A DNA stretch of 64,000 nucleotides from Corynebacterium sanguinis (lineage in GTDB: Bacteria > Actinomycetota > Actinomycetes > Mycobacteriales > Mycobacteriaceae). Positions 54,799 to 62,622 of the stretch are shown one piece after another (positions within the stretch are counted from its first letter, which is position 1; every line of letters starts with the position of its first letter). The stretch spans positions 1,984,001 through 2,048,000 of the forward strand of contig NZ_CP038157.1 of the NCBI RefSeq assembly GCF_007641235.1, given 5' to 3'. Under the pieces are notes generated by a model. It was not told the DNA's origin, ran no database searches, and saw nothing but the letters and a program-made list of their open reading frames with translations. The position numbers and the translations under genes were made by a program.

Positions 54799-54939
54799 GA
54801 GCCCACCTCCCCCGCGCGTGCGGTGCGTTTACAACAGGTGGGCCGTTCAGGGGGCTCCATTCGGAGTATTAACCTCTTCTGTAGATGGGCGGCCTTGCGC
54901 ATCGCTGATGGGGCCGCGTAGAGAACGATCAGCAGTGTA
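54799..54939 (-). promoter_or_regulatory. Structured 5' leader with sequestered ribosome binding site
   Basis: A -10 box TACACT (54939 to 54934) would start transcription near 54927, giving about 129 nt of leader. It can form three hairpins: GCGGCC/GGCCGC with an inner CATC/GATG, CTCC-GAAT-GGAG, and GCCCACCT/AGGTGGGC. The right arm of the last (about 54803-54812) contains part of GGGGGAGG, the ribosome binding site of the transporter gene. Pairing would therefore block translation. It does not show the conserved M-box sequence. A metal-sensing riboswitch is a hypothesis. Confidence 0.5.
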
Positions 54940-55031
54940 CAGGTTTTCGGTCATGTTGGGAAGCGCTGAGCATCTCACTTAATTGAGGTGCACAATGAGT
55001 GCATCCATTGCCTACGCGTAGGAGTCCGCCA

Positions 55032-56309
55032 ATGAATCCCCGCCTCGTCCGCGCTGCTGCCGCCGCGTTGTGCGCCCTGTCCTTGGCTTCGTGCACGGCA
55101 CCGGCGCCCCCAGAAACTTCAGAAACTTCAGAAACTTCGCCCTCGCTTGCCGACGCCTATTCCAACGTCCTCGATAATCCCGAGGCGTACGAGTACAACT
55201 TGACCTCGGGCTTCGAGCCTGCGGGGACCTACTCCTACGCCCTTGCCGAGGTGACGGGCGATGATTCACCGGAGCTGCTGCTGCAGGCGGACGCGAGCGA
55301 CTACTGGGCGCCTGTCACTGTGTTCAGCATGCCCGAAAGCGGGGCACTTTTTAATACCCAAGAAGTGCTGATTTCCGGAGCCGGATCCGCGGGCGGGGGC
55401 CGCGCGGCTGTTGCGTCGTCACGCTCGGGCAGCGGACTTTACCAGCTCACGTGGCAGTCAGTTGCGCAATCTGTTGATGTCGAGCGCTTTGCCGTCGAGG
55501 ACCAAAGTCTGGTTTCGGCAGGCGCGAAAACGGCCGTGGCGAGCGGCGACGTCTACGCCGACGACCGGGCGGAGATCACCTGGACCCCGAGCACAGACCG
55601 CAGCGTCCTCGATGCGCTGGAAAGTGGCACGTGGGCTCCGCCGACTTCTTCGCCTACGCCGGAGGCCTCTGCCGTGGTCAAGCGCTGCGGGGCCGTCCCC
55701 GGCCAAAGCGTTTACACCGGCACCACGGAAACGTCGTGCGAGTTCGCCATTGAGGTGGCTAGGGCCGTGATTCAGAGCCACGGAGGACCGAGCTTCGCGG
55801 TTGAGGCTCGCAGCCCGATAACCAAGGCGTCCTACTCGATGAGCTGTCAGTCTTCTGGAACCGAAATCACGTGCACCGGCGGCAACAACGCAAAGGTCGT
55901 CCTTCGCGCGGGTGAAGACCCACCTGCCGAAGCGAGCGGGTTAGACGTGTACGAGGGCACTGTTGTCAGCATGAGTACTGCTGAAGTCCTAGACGGGAGG
56001 CCCGCGCCCAATAACGACAATCCGAACAACGAGTACATTGTGCTCTTGTTTGATTCGCCACAGGACGTGACGGCACAACGGCTCAGCGGGGAAAGCGACA
56101 CAGAGCAGAAAGCGTTACTCGCTCTCGGGGACAAGGAGATTACTCCGTACGGCACTAGCGACGAAACCGGCCCGTGGCTCGATTACGTTGGCAAGCGCGT
56201 ACGCCTAAAAGTTGATCCCACGACGATGTATTTCCCATCGGATGCGAGCCTTCCGTTGGGCGCACCTCGGGTTGGCGAGCACACGGCTTACAGCATCGAG
56301 GTGCTGTAA
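55032..56309 (+). CDS. Lipoprotein of unknown function
   Basis: 425 residues. The signal peptide ends in the lipobox LASC with Cys21, followed by a short Pro/Thr/Glu linker containing three tandem 9-base repeats (GAAACTTCA, encoding ETS). Two folded parts follow. Residues about 35-200 (YALAEVTGDDSPELLLQADA) resemble calcium-binding VCBS/FG-GAP-like repeats. A second part starts after a Ser/Pro linker near 215 and contains four cysteines (CGAVPG, TSCEF, SMSC, TCTGG). Membrane-anchored and exported; similar proteins are common in corynebacteria but uncharacterised. The ATG at 55032 follows AGGAGT by 6 bases. It converges with the HNH gene. Confidence 0.85.
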   Translation: MNPRLVRAAAAALCALSLASCTAPAPPETSETSETSPSLADAYSNVLDNPEAYEYNLTSGFEPAGTYSYALAEVTGDDSPELLLQADASDYWAPVTVFSMPESGALFNTQEVLISGAGSAGGGRAAVASSRSGSGLYQLTWQSVAQSVDVERFAVEDQSLVSAGAKTAVASGDVYADDRAEITWTPSTDRSVLDALESGTWAPPTSSPTPEASAVVKRCGAVPGQSVYTGTTETSCEFAIEVARAVIQSHGGPSFAVEARSPITKASYSMSCQSSGTEITCTGGNNAKVVLRAGEDPPAEASGLDVYEGTVVSMSTAEVLDGRPAPNNDNPNNEYIVLLFDSPQDVTAQRLSGESDTEQKALLALGDKEITPYGTSDETGPWLDYVGKRVRLKVDPTTMYFPSDASLPLGAPRVGEHTAYSIEVL

Positions 56310-56315
56310 ACATTC

Positions 56316-57695
56316 TTAGCCGGAGTTGGAGTCTGGGTTGGTGGTGGGTTTGTGGGGGAAGGTCATGCGGTATTCCTGCTCGAGGCGTGTCAGGGCTTCG
56401 ATGCAGGTGTCGTAGTTGCCGGTGGTGTCGTAGGCGTCGAGGATTGTGTGCCCTTTCGCCAGAAACGTCGCGACGCGGTCACGCAGGACACGTCGCTGGT
56501 CGAGGCTGTGGTTCCACCGGGGGTTGTCCGCCCCGAGCTGGGTGGTGATAAACCCATCGGGCTCGGTTAAGGCGTAGGTGCCGTCAGCAAATAGCCAGAC
56601 GATGTCGCCGGTGGTGGGGTCGGGAATGTAGTAGGCACGACGATCCGTTTTCACGTTGTGGTGACGTTGACACAACGAGAACAAATTCGCTGGGGTTGTG
56701 CTTCCCCCGTCGGCGTAGGGGACGCGGTGATCAAGCTGGCAGTGCTGTGCATCGCGGGTACAGCCCGGCCAGACGCAGGTGCCGTCGCGGGCAATAGCGA
56801 ACGCTTTGATCCGGGCCGAGGGAACATAGCCGTCGATCTCGTGGCCGGCAACATCACCAAGGTCCACGATGCGCGAGGCGTACTGTTCGGCCACAGCACT
56901 GCCCTCAGCATCGGTCCACCCCGTACCGGGGAAAAACACTGATGCACCGTCGACGATGTCACCATCGGGGCCCAGGGGTGCGAACCCGAAAATAGTCACC
57001 GTGGGTTGTGCGGTGAGTTCACCGGTGAGGATCAGGCGTGCTGCTTCGTCTTCGGTGATGTTGTTCTCTTGTGCCACGTGTGTGCGGTATTGCCGGATCA
57101 GGGCGTGGGTGGTGTTGTCGCACTCAATTGTGGTGCCGGAGCGTGCACCGAGCTCATAGTCGTAGATGACGAACGCGTCTTGTGGGCGGGTGCGGCGTTT
57201 GCGTTTAGCCGCGTCGTAGCCCACGGTGTTGTCGAGCTGGGCGATGAGCCGTCTAAGCCGGTGCACGATTGCTTTCGGTGTCAGCAACGGTTGGTTGGGT
57301 TTCGTGGCGGTAAACACCTCCACTAGGTACGCGTCAATGTGGGCGTAGACCTCGGTGTCGACGCCGGGGCCAAGTTCCGCAATGGCGGTATCAATGCTGG
57401 CAAGGCGTTTGATGTCTAACAGTCGTGTGGTGTGTTGAATCTGGCGCAGCCCGGGCAGGTCGATCAGGCGTCGGTAGGCGAAGATGGCTTTTTCGACTGC
57501 TGCTTTGCTCTCCCCGATCGCGTGTTGGATGTGGGTGATCTCTACTTCGAAGTCGTCGACCACATGTGCCGTCTCGGCCCAGGTGGAGAAGATCTCGTAT
57601 TCGATGTCGCGTTTGTGTTGGCCCAGGCGTGCCAACGTGTCGTTTGGTCGTTGTGTGCGGAAGAAATGGTCATCCCCCGTGTGCGTCGCATCCAT
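56316..57695 (-). CDS. DUF222 / HNH endonuclease-domain protein (13E12-like)
   Basis: 459 residues. The N-terminal about 300 residues form a helical DUF222 domain of the kind found in the actinobacterial 13E12 repeat family. The C-terminal HNH nuclease has CVWPGCTRDAQHCQLDHRVPYADGG and NLFSLCQRHHNVKTD, with the zinc-binding cysteines (CxxxC and CxxHH types) and catalytic histidine in place. The family is widely spread and often multi-copy; its biological role is not settled (mobile DNA or defence are both proposed). The ATG at 57695 is set by AAAGGGGGG upstream and by the promoter, whose start point near 57714 rules out the ATG at 57722. Confidence 0.9.
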   Translation of the reverse strand: MDATHTGDDHFFRTQRPNDTLARLGQHKRDIEYEIFSTWAETAHVVDDFEVEITHIQHAIGESKAAVEKAIFAYRRLIDLPGLRQIQHTTRLLDIKRLASIDTAIAELGPGVDTEVYAHIDAYLVEVFTATKPNQPLLTPKAIVHRLRRLIAQLDNTVGYDAAKRKRRTRPQDAFVIYDYELGARSGTTIECDNTTHALIRQYRTHVAQENNITEDEAARLILTGELTAQPTVTIFGFAPLGPDGDIVDGASVFFPGTGWTDAEGSAVAEQYASRIVDLGDVAGHEIDGYVPSARIKAFAIARDGTCVWPGCTRDAQHCQLDHRVPYADGGSTTPANLFSLCQRHHNVKTDRRAYYIPDPTTGDIVWLFADGTYALTEPDGFITTQLGADNPRWNHSLDQRRVLRDRVATFLAKGHTILDAYDTTGNYDTCIEALTRLEQEYRMTFPHKPTTNPDSNSG

Positions 57696-57720
57696 GTGCG
57701 CCCCCCTTTCAACACCTGCC

Positions 57721-57749
57721 ATTATAATCGCACAGGCATTCGTGTGCAA
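57721..57749 (-). promoter_or_regulatory. Strong promoter of the HNH gene
   Basis: Minus strand: TTGCAC (57749 to 57744), 17-base spacer, perfect TATAAT (57726 to 57721). It is the closest to consensus of all promoters seen in this window. A palindrome CACTATAGTG (57773-57782), with imperfect TGTG/CACA flanks, lies 24 bases upstream of the -35 box. Confidence 0.8.
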
Positions 57750-57782
57750 TGGTTCGGGCGTGGTTGTGTGCACACTATAGTG

Positions 57783-58027
57783 ACACACGTGTGCTAAGCG
57801 GTTACACCGCAATTGGGTCGTCGATAAGCAAAAGGGGCTTCATCCCCTCGGCGTAGAGTGGCCTCGAAAGTTCGCACTCATAGCGATCATGGCCCTCATC
57901 TTGGCTGCTCTAGCCTTCGAAACCTTCAGCGGCTCGGTGATGCCTAGCACGATTCCTAGCTCTCAAGCGCGACGGCGGTCGAATAAATCCAGCCAACCCG
58001 CGGAAAATGGCCGCTTCAACTCACAAG
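57783..58027. other. Intergenic stretch, no convincing gene
   Basis: Holds a small GGGG-CTTCAT-CCCC hairpin (about 57834-57847) and a plus-strand frame from ATG 57889 (MALILAALAFETFSGSVMPS) that begins with a hydrophobic stretch. That frame runs into the tRNA antisense and has no ribosome binding site. It may be the relic of a membrane protein gene. Confidence 0.4.
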
Positions 58028-58101
58028 TGCCCCAGGTGAGACTCGAACTCACACTGGACGGGTTTTGAATCCGTTGCCTCTGCCAATTGGGCTACTGGGG
58101 C
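58028..58101 (-). tRNA. tRNA with anticodon CAA (Leu by code), short variable loop
   Basis: 74 nt on the minus strand. The acceptor stem GCCCCAG/CTGGGGC has A as discriminator base and no encoded CCA. The D-arm region is GCCCAATTGGCAGAGGC, the anticodon arm ACGGA-TTCAAAA-CCCGT (anticodon CAA, with an A-C mismatch next to the loop), and the T-arm GTGAG-TTCGAGT-CTCAC. Between anticodon arm and T-arm there are only five bases (CCAGT), so it is a class I tRNA, whereas normal bacterial tRNA-Leu has a long variable arm. The amino acid it carries is therefore uncertain. It stands alone, not in a tRNA cluster. Confidence 0.8.
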
Positions 58102-58191
58102 GCGGGAATAAAGCTTAGCGCAGCTGCGAGCGCTGGAGGAAATCCCCCGGGGCGAGGGGCGTCGATACGCATCTAGCGTAATAAGTAACTA

Positions 58192-58905
58192 ATGCGTAGC
58201 CTTGCAGAGGTGACCACCATCGAGCGAACGTCTCGCGTTTTTGACCGCGGACCCCGCCCATCGACGCGCGGCTGGGCCCACCTGATTGCCGCGTTTGTGG
58301 CGTCGATAAGCTCCGCGGTGCTCATCACTTTCGCGTGGCTGACTCTGCGGCCCGTCGAGGCGCTGAGTGTGAGCGTGTACTGCGCGGGGCTGATCCTGCT
58401 GTTCGCGGTGTCGGGGCTTTACCACCGCGGCCCGTGGAAGTCTGCTGCAACAGTCCAGTGGTGGCGGCGCGCCGACCACTCCACCATCGCCATCTTCATC
58501 GCCTCGACGTACACGCCGCTGTGCATCATCCTGCTCGAGCCGCCCTACTCGACGTGGATGCTGGTCATCGCCTGGGCGGGCGCGGTGCTGGGCGTCGTGT
58601 TGAATATGGTGTGGATCAACCACCCCCGATGGCTCGACGTGCTGGTGTACATCACGCTCGGCTGGCTGGTCCTGCCCATCCTGCCCGTGCTGCGCACCGA
58701 AGCGGACATGGCCGTTATCCTTTTGCTGTTTTTTGGCGGCGTCGCGTACACGGTGGGCGCGGTGGTCTACGGGCTGAAGTGGCCAGGCCGCGAAGCCCGC
58801 TACTACGGCTACCACGAGCACTTCCATACGCTGACGATCGTCGCGGCCGCCCTACACCTGGTGGCGATCTGGATCATCGTCGTTCAGGCAGGCCAGCCCA
58901 CCTAG
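58192..58905 (+). CDS. Hemolysin III / YqfA-type membrane protein (PAQR family)
   Basis: 237 residues with seven hydrophobic helices. Family motifs are SGLYHR (helix 2), WWRRADHSTIAIFIASTYTP (helix 3) and YGYHEHFHTLTIVAAALH (last helix); their histidines and aspartate form the zinc site seen in PAQR proteins. Despite the name, a toxin role in this organism is unproven, and a membrane hydrolase or lipid-homeostasis function is more in line with the superfamily. ATG at 58192 is preceded by TAATAA at -13 and no Shine-Dalgarno sequence, so a leaderless message is possible. Confidence 0.9.
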   Translation: MRSLAEVTTIERTSRVFDRGPRPSTRGWAHLIAAFVASISSAVLITFAWLTLRPVEALSVSVYCAGLILLFAVSGLYHRGPWKSAATVQWWRRADHSTIAIFIASTYTPLCIILLEPPYSTWMLVIAWAGAVLGVVLNMVWINHPRWLDVLVYITLGWLVLPILPVLRTEADMAVILLLFFGGVAYTVGAVVYGLKWPGREARYYGYHEHFHTLTIVAAALHLVAIWIIVVQAGQPT

Positions 58906-58936
58906 AACCAATTGGGCAAAGCCCAGCAGCGCTGGT

Positions 58937-58942
58937 TATTAT
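58937..58942 (+). promoter_or_regulatory. -10 box of the amino acid ABC operon (leaderless)
   Basis: TATTAT, six bases before the ATG at 58949. A TTGGGC lies 19 bases upstream of the -10 box. The operon message probably begins at the start codon. Confidence 0.5.
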
Positions 58943-58948
58943 GCAGCA

Positions 58949-59848
58949 ATGCGTAAGTCCTACAGTTTCGCCGCGGTCGTCGGCAGCGCCCTGCTGCTGA
59001 CCTCGTGCGTGACCAACACCGAGGGCGGAAACCCCGAAGGCTGGGAGCCCGTCGAGGTGGAAGCGGTGCCAGAGATCGCCGCGATGGTGCCCGAGAGGGT
59101 CGCGGCGGACGGCAAGCTGTCGGTGGGCACGAACCCACCGTTTGCCCCCTTCGAGTTCAAAGACTCCACAGGCAACCTCATCGGCGTCGAGCTCGACCTC
59201 GGCCAGGCGTTAGCGCAGGTCATGGGCCTCGAGTTCGACCCGCAGGAAATGGATTTCTCCATGATCCTGCCCGCGGTCCAAGCCGGCAGCCTGGACGCCG
59301 GCATGTCAGGGTTCACCGATACCGAGGAGCGCCGCGAGTCCTACGACTTTGTCAACTTCCTCTACGCCGGGATCCAGTGGGCGCAGCAGCCGGGCAACGA
59401 CGTCGACCCGGCGAACCCGTGCGGGCTGACCGTCGCCGTTCAGCGCACCACGGTTTCCGAAACTGACGACGTCCGCCCGAAGAGCGACGCCTGCGTCACA
59501 GAAGGAGACGACCCGATCACCGTTTTGTCCTTCGACACCTCCGACAACGCTGCGCTCGCCGCGCTGACAGGCCGTGCCGACGCATTCAGCGCCGACTCCC
59601 CCGTCACCGCCTGGGCCGTCGAGCGTTCCGACGGCGATCTGGAGCTGGTGGGCGACATGTTCGACGCGGCCCCCTACGGCATCGCGGTGAACAAGGGCTC
59701 CGAGCTCGGCCCCGCGCTGGCCGCCGCGATGCAGCACCTCATCGACACCGGGGAGTATGCCCGCATCCTCGGGCAATGGAACATCGACTCAGGCCTACTC
59801 GACGAAGCGCTGATTAACGAACAGCCCCAGCAAGGAGCAGCACAATGA
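58949..59848 (+). CDS. Amino acid ABC transporter substrate-binding lipoprotein
   Basis: A 299-residue family 3 solute-binding protein. Its lipoprotein signal ends LLLTSC with Cys20, so it is anchored outside the membrane. The fold starts at VGTNPPFAPFEFKDSTGNLIGVELDLGQALAQ, the typical polar amino acid binding N-lobe, followed by SGFTDTEERRESYDFVNF. A two-cysteine segment (CGLTVAV, and DACVTE about 30 residues later) is typical for actinobacterial members. The ligand is unknown (glutamate, glutamine, arginine or cystine are possible). It overlaps the permease start by ATGA and is the first gene of a three-gene operon. Confidence 0.92.
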   Translation: MRKSYSFAAVVGSALLLTSCVTNTEGGNPEGWEPVEVEAVPEIAAMVPERVAADGKLSVGTNPPFAPFEFKDSTGNLIGVELDLGQALAQVMGLEFDPQEMDFSMILPAVQAGSLDAGMSGFTDTEERRESYDFVNFLYAGIQWAQQPGNDVDPANPCGLTVAVQRTTVSETDDVRPKSDACVTEGDDPITVLSFDTSDNAALAALTGRADAFSADSPVTAWAVERSDGDLELVGDMFDAAPYGIAVNKGSELGPALAAAMQHLIDTGEYARILGQWNIDSGLLDEALINEQPQQGAAQ

Positions 59849-60771
59849 CAACTACACGACCCGAGCGCATCGAGGCCAAGCCCCTGCGCCACCCCGGGCG
59901 CTGGATTTTGGCGGCCATCATCATCGCGTTGGCGGTGTGGTTCCTCATCGGCGCGGCCCGCAACGACGCCTACGGCTGGGACACCTACTTCCGCTACCTG
60001 TTTGACACCCGCATCGCCGTCGCCGCGCTGCACACCCTGGCGATCACGATTTTCGCGATGGTGCTCGGCGTGATCGGCGGCGTGATCCTCGCGGTCATGC
60101 GGATGTCCCCCAACCCGGTGTTCAAAACGGTGTCCTGGGTGTTCCTCTGGATCTTCCGCGGCACCCCGGTCTACGTCCAGCTCATCTTCTGGGGGTTGAT
60201 CGGCTCGATCTATGACACCATCAACCTCGGTGTCGCCGAGATTCCGCTGGAGCCGTTTACTTCTTCGGCGTTCTTGCTCGCCGTCGTCGGCCTGGCGCTC
60301 AACGAGGCCACCTACATGGCCGAGATCGTCCGCTCTGGCGTCTCCTCGGTGCCCGAGGGGCAGATCGAGGCCTCCAAGGCGCTGGGCATGAGCTGGTCGC
60401 AGACGATGACGCGCACGGTTCTGCCGCAGGCAATGCGCATCATCATCCCGCCGACGGGCAACGAGTTCATCTCGCTGCTGAAAACGTCTTCGCTCGTCGT
60501 CGCGGTGCCCTATTCTTTGGAGCTCTACGGTCGCTCCATGGACATCGCCGCCGCGCTGTTCGAGCCGGTGCCCATGTTGCTCGTCGCCGCGACCTGGTAC
60601 CTGGCGATTACCTCGGTCCTCATGGTCGGCCAGCACTACCTGGAGAAGTACTTCGACCGCGGCGCGAAACGCCAGCTCACCGCCCGCCAGCTGGCCACGC
60701 TTGCCGACGCCGAGGGCACCATCCCGGCCAACGTTCAGCTTGTCGACGCCCCCGAGCCCAAAGGACGCTAA
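59845..60771 (+). CDS. Amino acid ABC transporter permease
   Basis: A 308-residue inner-membrane protein of the HisM/GlnP type. The first hydrophobic helix is at about 17-36, and four to five more follow in the binding-protein-dependent transport domain. The EAA loop is VSSVPEGQIEASKALGMSWSQTMTRTVLPQAMRIIIPPTGNEFIS, shared with the ATPase partner. A single permease suggests it works as a homodimer. It is followed by the ATPase gene after three bases. Confidence 0.93.
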   Translation: MTTTRPERIEAKPLRHPGRWILAAIIIALAVWFLIGAARNDAYGWDTYFRYLFDTRIAVAALHTLAITIFAMVLGVIGGVILAVMRMSPNPVFKTVSWVFLWIFRGTPVYVQLIFWGLIGSIYDTINLGVAEIPLEPFTSSAFLLAVVGLALNEATYMAEIVRSGVSSVPEGQIEASKALGMSWSQTMTRTVLPQAMRIIIPPTGNEFISLLKTSSLVVAVPYSLELYGRSMDIAAALFEPVPMLLVAATWYLAITSVLMVGQHYLEKYFDRGAKRQLTARQLATLADAEGTIPANVQLVDAPEPKGR

Positions 60772-60774
60772 CTT

Positions 60775-61539
60775 ATGACTACTCCCATGATTCAGGCCGA
60801 GAACGTCTGGAAGTCCTTCGGCAGCCTTGACGTGCTCAAAGGCATCGACCTCACCGTCGAACCCGGCTCCGTAACCTGTCTGATTGGCCCCTCCGGCTCC
60901 GGCAAGTCGACGTTCTTGCGCTGCGTCAACCACCTAGAAAAGGTCACCGCGGGTCGCCTCTACGTCGACGGCGAGCTCATCGGCTACCGCGAGCGCGGCG
61001 GCACCCTGTACGAAATGTCCGAGCGCGACGCCGCGAAGCAGCGCCGCGAGATCGGCATGGTGTTCCAGCAGTTCAACCTGTTTGGCCACCGCACCGTGCT
61101 CGACAACATCATGGAGGCGCCGATCCACGTCAAGGGCGTGCCCGCCGCCAAGGCGAAGGAGCGCGCGCTCGAGCTGCTCGCGATGGTGGGCCTCGAGTCC
61201 AAAGCAACCGCGTACCCGATCCAGCTTTCCGGTGGCCAGCAGCAGCGCGTCGCCATCGCGCGGGCGGTGGCCATGGAGCCCAAGCTCATGCTTTTCGACG
61301 AGCCCACCTCCGCGCTCGATCCCGAGCTCGTCGGCGAGGTCCTCGGCGTGATGAAGGAGCTTGCTCATAGCGGCATGACCATGCTCGTGGTCACCCACGA
61401 GATGAATTTTGCCCGCGAGGTCGCCGACCACGTCGCGTTCATGGCGGATGGGCGGATCGTGGAGTACGGCACTCCCGCCGAGGTGCTGGACAACCCGCAG
61501 CAAGGCCGCACGCAGGCGTTTTTGTCAACGCTTTTCTAG
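60775..61539 (+). CDS. Amino acid ABC transporter ATP-binding protein
   Basis: A 254-residue ATPase of the GlnQ/HisP type. Walker A is GPSGSGKST, the Q-loop is in [10 protein letters not shown], the signature [14 protein letters not shown], Walker [15 protein letters not shown] and the H-loop VTHEMNFA. All catalytic residues are present. It energises uptake by the preceding permease and lipoprotein. An insertion of about 20 residues after the first strands ([21 protein letters not shown]) is usual for this subfamily. The gene converges with coaD, overlapping it by four bases. Confidence 0.95.
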   Translation: MTTPMIQAENVWKSFGSLDVLKGIDLTVEPGSVTCLIGPSGSGKSTFLRCVNHLEKVTAGRLYVDGELIGYRERGGTLYEMSERDAAKQRREIGMVFQQFNLFGHRTVLDNIMEAPIHVKGVPAAKAKERALELLAMVGLESKATAYPIQLSGGQQQRVAIARAVAMEPKLMLFDEPTSALDPELVGEVLGVMKELAHSGMTMLVVTHEMNFAREVADHVAFMADGRIVEYGTPAEVLDNPQQGRTQAFLSTLF

Positions 61540-62021
61540 GCACCCTGGCGGTACTTTTCCTTCATCGCCGCCAGCGCGACGTCGGGCACGAGCCCGGTGA
61601 CGTCGCCGCCGTACTTGACAACCTCCTTGCACAGCGAGGAGGAGGTGTAGCCGAACTTCTCGTCGGTGAGCAGGAAGTACGTGTCCACCCCGGAGAGCCT
61701 GCGGTTCATCTGCGCCATCGGCAGCTCGTACTCGTAGTCCAGCGAGGAGCGCAGGCCCTTAACCAGGGCGGTGATGTGGTGGGCGGTGGTGTAGTCGACC
61801 AGCAGCCCGCCCCAGAAATCGACGCGGATGTTGGGGACGTCGGCAAGCACCTGCTCGATCAGCTCAACGCGCTCGTGGACGGTAAAGAGACCGGAGGTTT
61901 TCGCGGGGTTGCCGGTGACGAGGACGACGACCTCGTCGAAGTGGCGCGCGGCGCGGGTGAAGATGTCAACGTGGCCGTTGGTCACCGGGTCGAACGAGCC
62001 TGGGCACAATGCTGTGGTCAT
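61536..62021 (-). CDS. coaD: Phosphopantetheine adenylyltransferase
   Basis: A 161-residue nucleotidyltransferase making dephospho-Co[17 protein letters not shown] carries the TxGH active-site motif, and [21 protein letters not shown] binds the phosphopantetheine. The C-terminal part with [15 protein letters not shown] completes the family pattern. Together with coaE in the same window it supplies the last two steps of CoA synthesis. It overlaps the rsmD stop by ATGA, the common actinobacterial pairing rsmD-coaD. Confidence 0.96.
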   Translation of the reverse strand: MTTALCPGSFDPVTNGHVDIFTRAARHFDEVVVLVTGNPAKTSGLFTVHERVELIEQVLADVPNIRVDFWGGLLVDYTTAHHITALVKGLRSSLDYEYELPMAQMNRRLSGVDTYFLLTDEKFGYTSSSLCKEVVKYGGDVTGLVPDVALAAMKEKYRQGA

Positions 62022-62602
62022 GGGGTGGGGTCCTTTCGGGGGCTGGTGTAGACGGCCATATCCATACGCGCGATGCCGTACAGGCGCTTCTTCAGCTTCT
62101 GGGTCGTCGGGGTAAACGCCTCTGGCCAGGCGGTTTCCGGGCTTTCGCGGTGGCGCTCGACGACGACCACGGCGCCGTCGACAAGCGCGGGCTCAAGGGC
62201 TGCGAGCATCTCGGCGACGGACTCGTCCGCGAGGTCATAGGGCGGGTCGGCAAGCACCATGGAGAAGTGGTTGCGCGGCGCCCGGGCCAAATAGGTGGAC
62301 GCCTTGACCGGCTCGACGTGCACGTTCGGGTGGCCGACGACGGAGGCGTTGAACTCGATGACCTTGACCGCGCGCGGGTCGTTCTCGACGAGCACGACCT
62401 CCGCCGCACCGCGCGAGGCGGCCTCGAGGCCCAGCGCGCCCGAGCCGGCGAACAGGTCAAGCACCGTCTGGTCGATCAAACCAAAGCGCACCTGCAGGGA
62501 GGAGAACAGACCCTCGCGCGCGCGATCGGAGGTCGGGCGCGTCCCCTCAGGCGGTACCTTAATTTCGCGCCCGCGCGCCTCGCCGGAAATGATGCGGTTC
62601 AT
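62018..62602 (-). CDS. rsmD: 16S rRNA (guanine(966)-N(2))-methyltransferase
   Basis: 194 residues with a Rossmann AdoMet domain. MNRIISGEARGREIKVP and RPTSDRAREGLFSSL are the typical RsmD start. DLFAGSGALGLEAASRGA is motif I, and LADPPYD is the NPPY-type catalytic motif. It methylates a guanine in 16S rRNA. The ATG at 62602 is chosen because the family starts here and AAGGTGGGG precedes it; the longer frame to 62941 lies inside recG in another frame. It begins 21 bases after the recG stop. Confidence 0.93.
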   Translation of the reverse strand: MNRIISGEARGREIKVPPEGTRPTSDRAREGLFSSLQVRFGLIDQTVLDLFAGSGALGLEAASRGAAEVVLVENDPRAVKVIEFNASVVGHPNVHVEPVKASTYLARAPRNHFSMVLADPPYDLADESVAEMLAALEPALVDGAVVVVERHRESPETAWPEAFTPTTQKLKKRLYGIARMDMAVYTSPRKDPTP

Positions 62603-62622
62603 GCACCCCACCTTAACCGGTG

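Noticed and set aside
57889..58070. Short plus-strand frame starting with a hydrophobic segment
   Set aside because: No ribosome binding site, and it ends inside the tRNA antisense; at most a gene relic.
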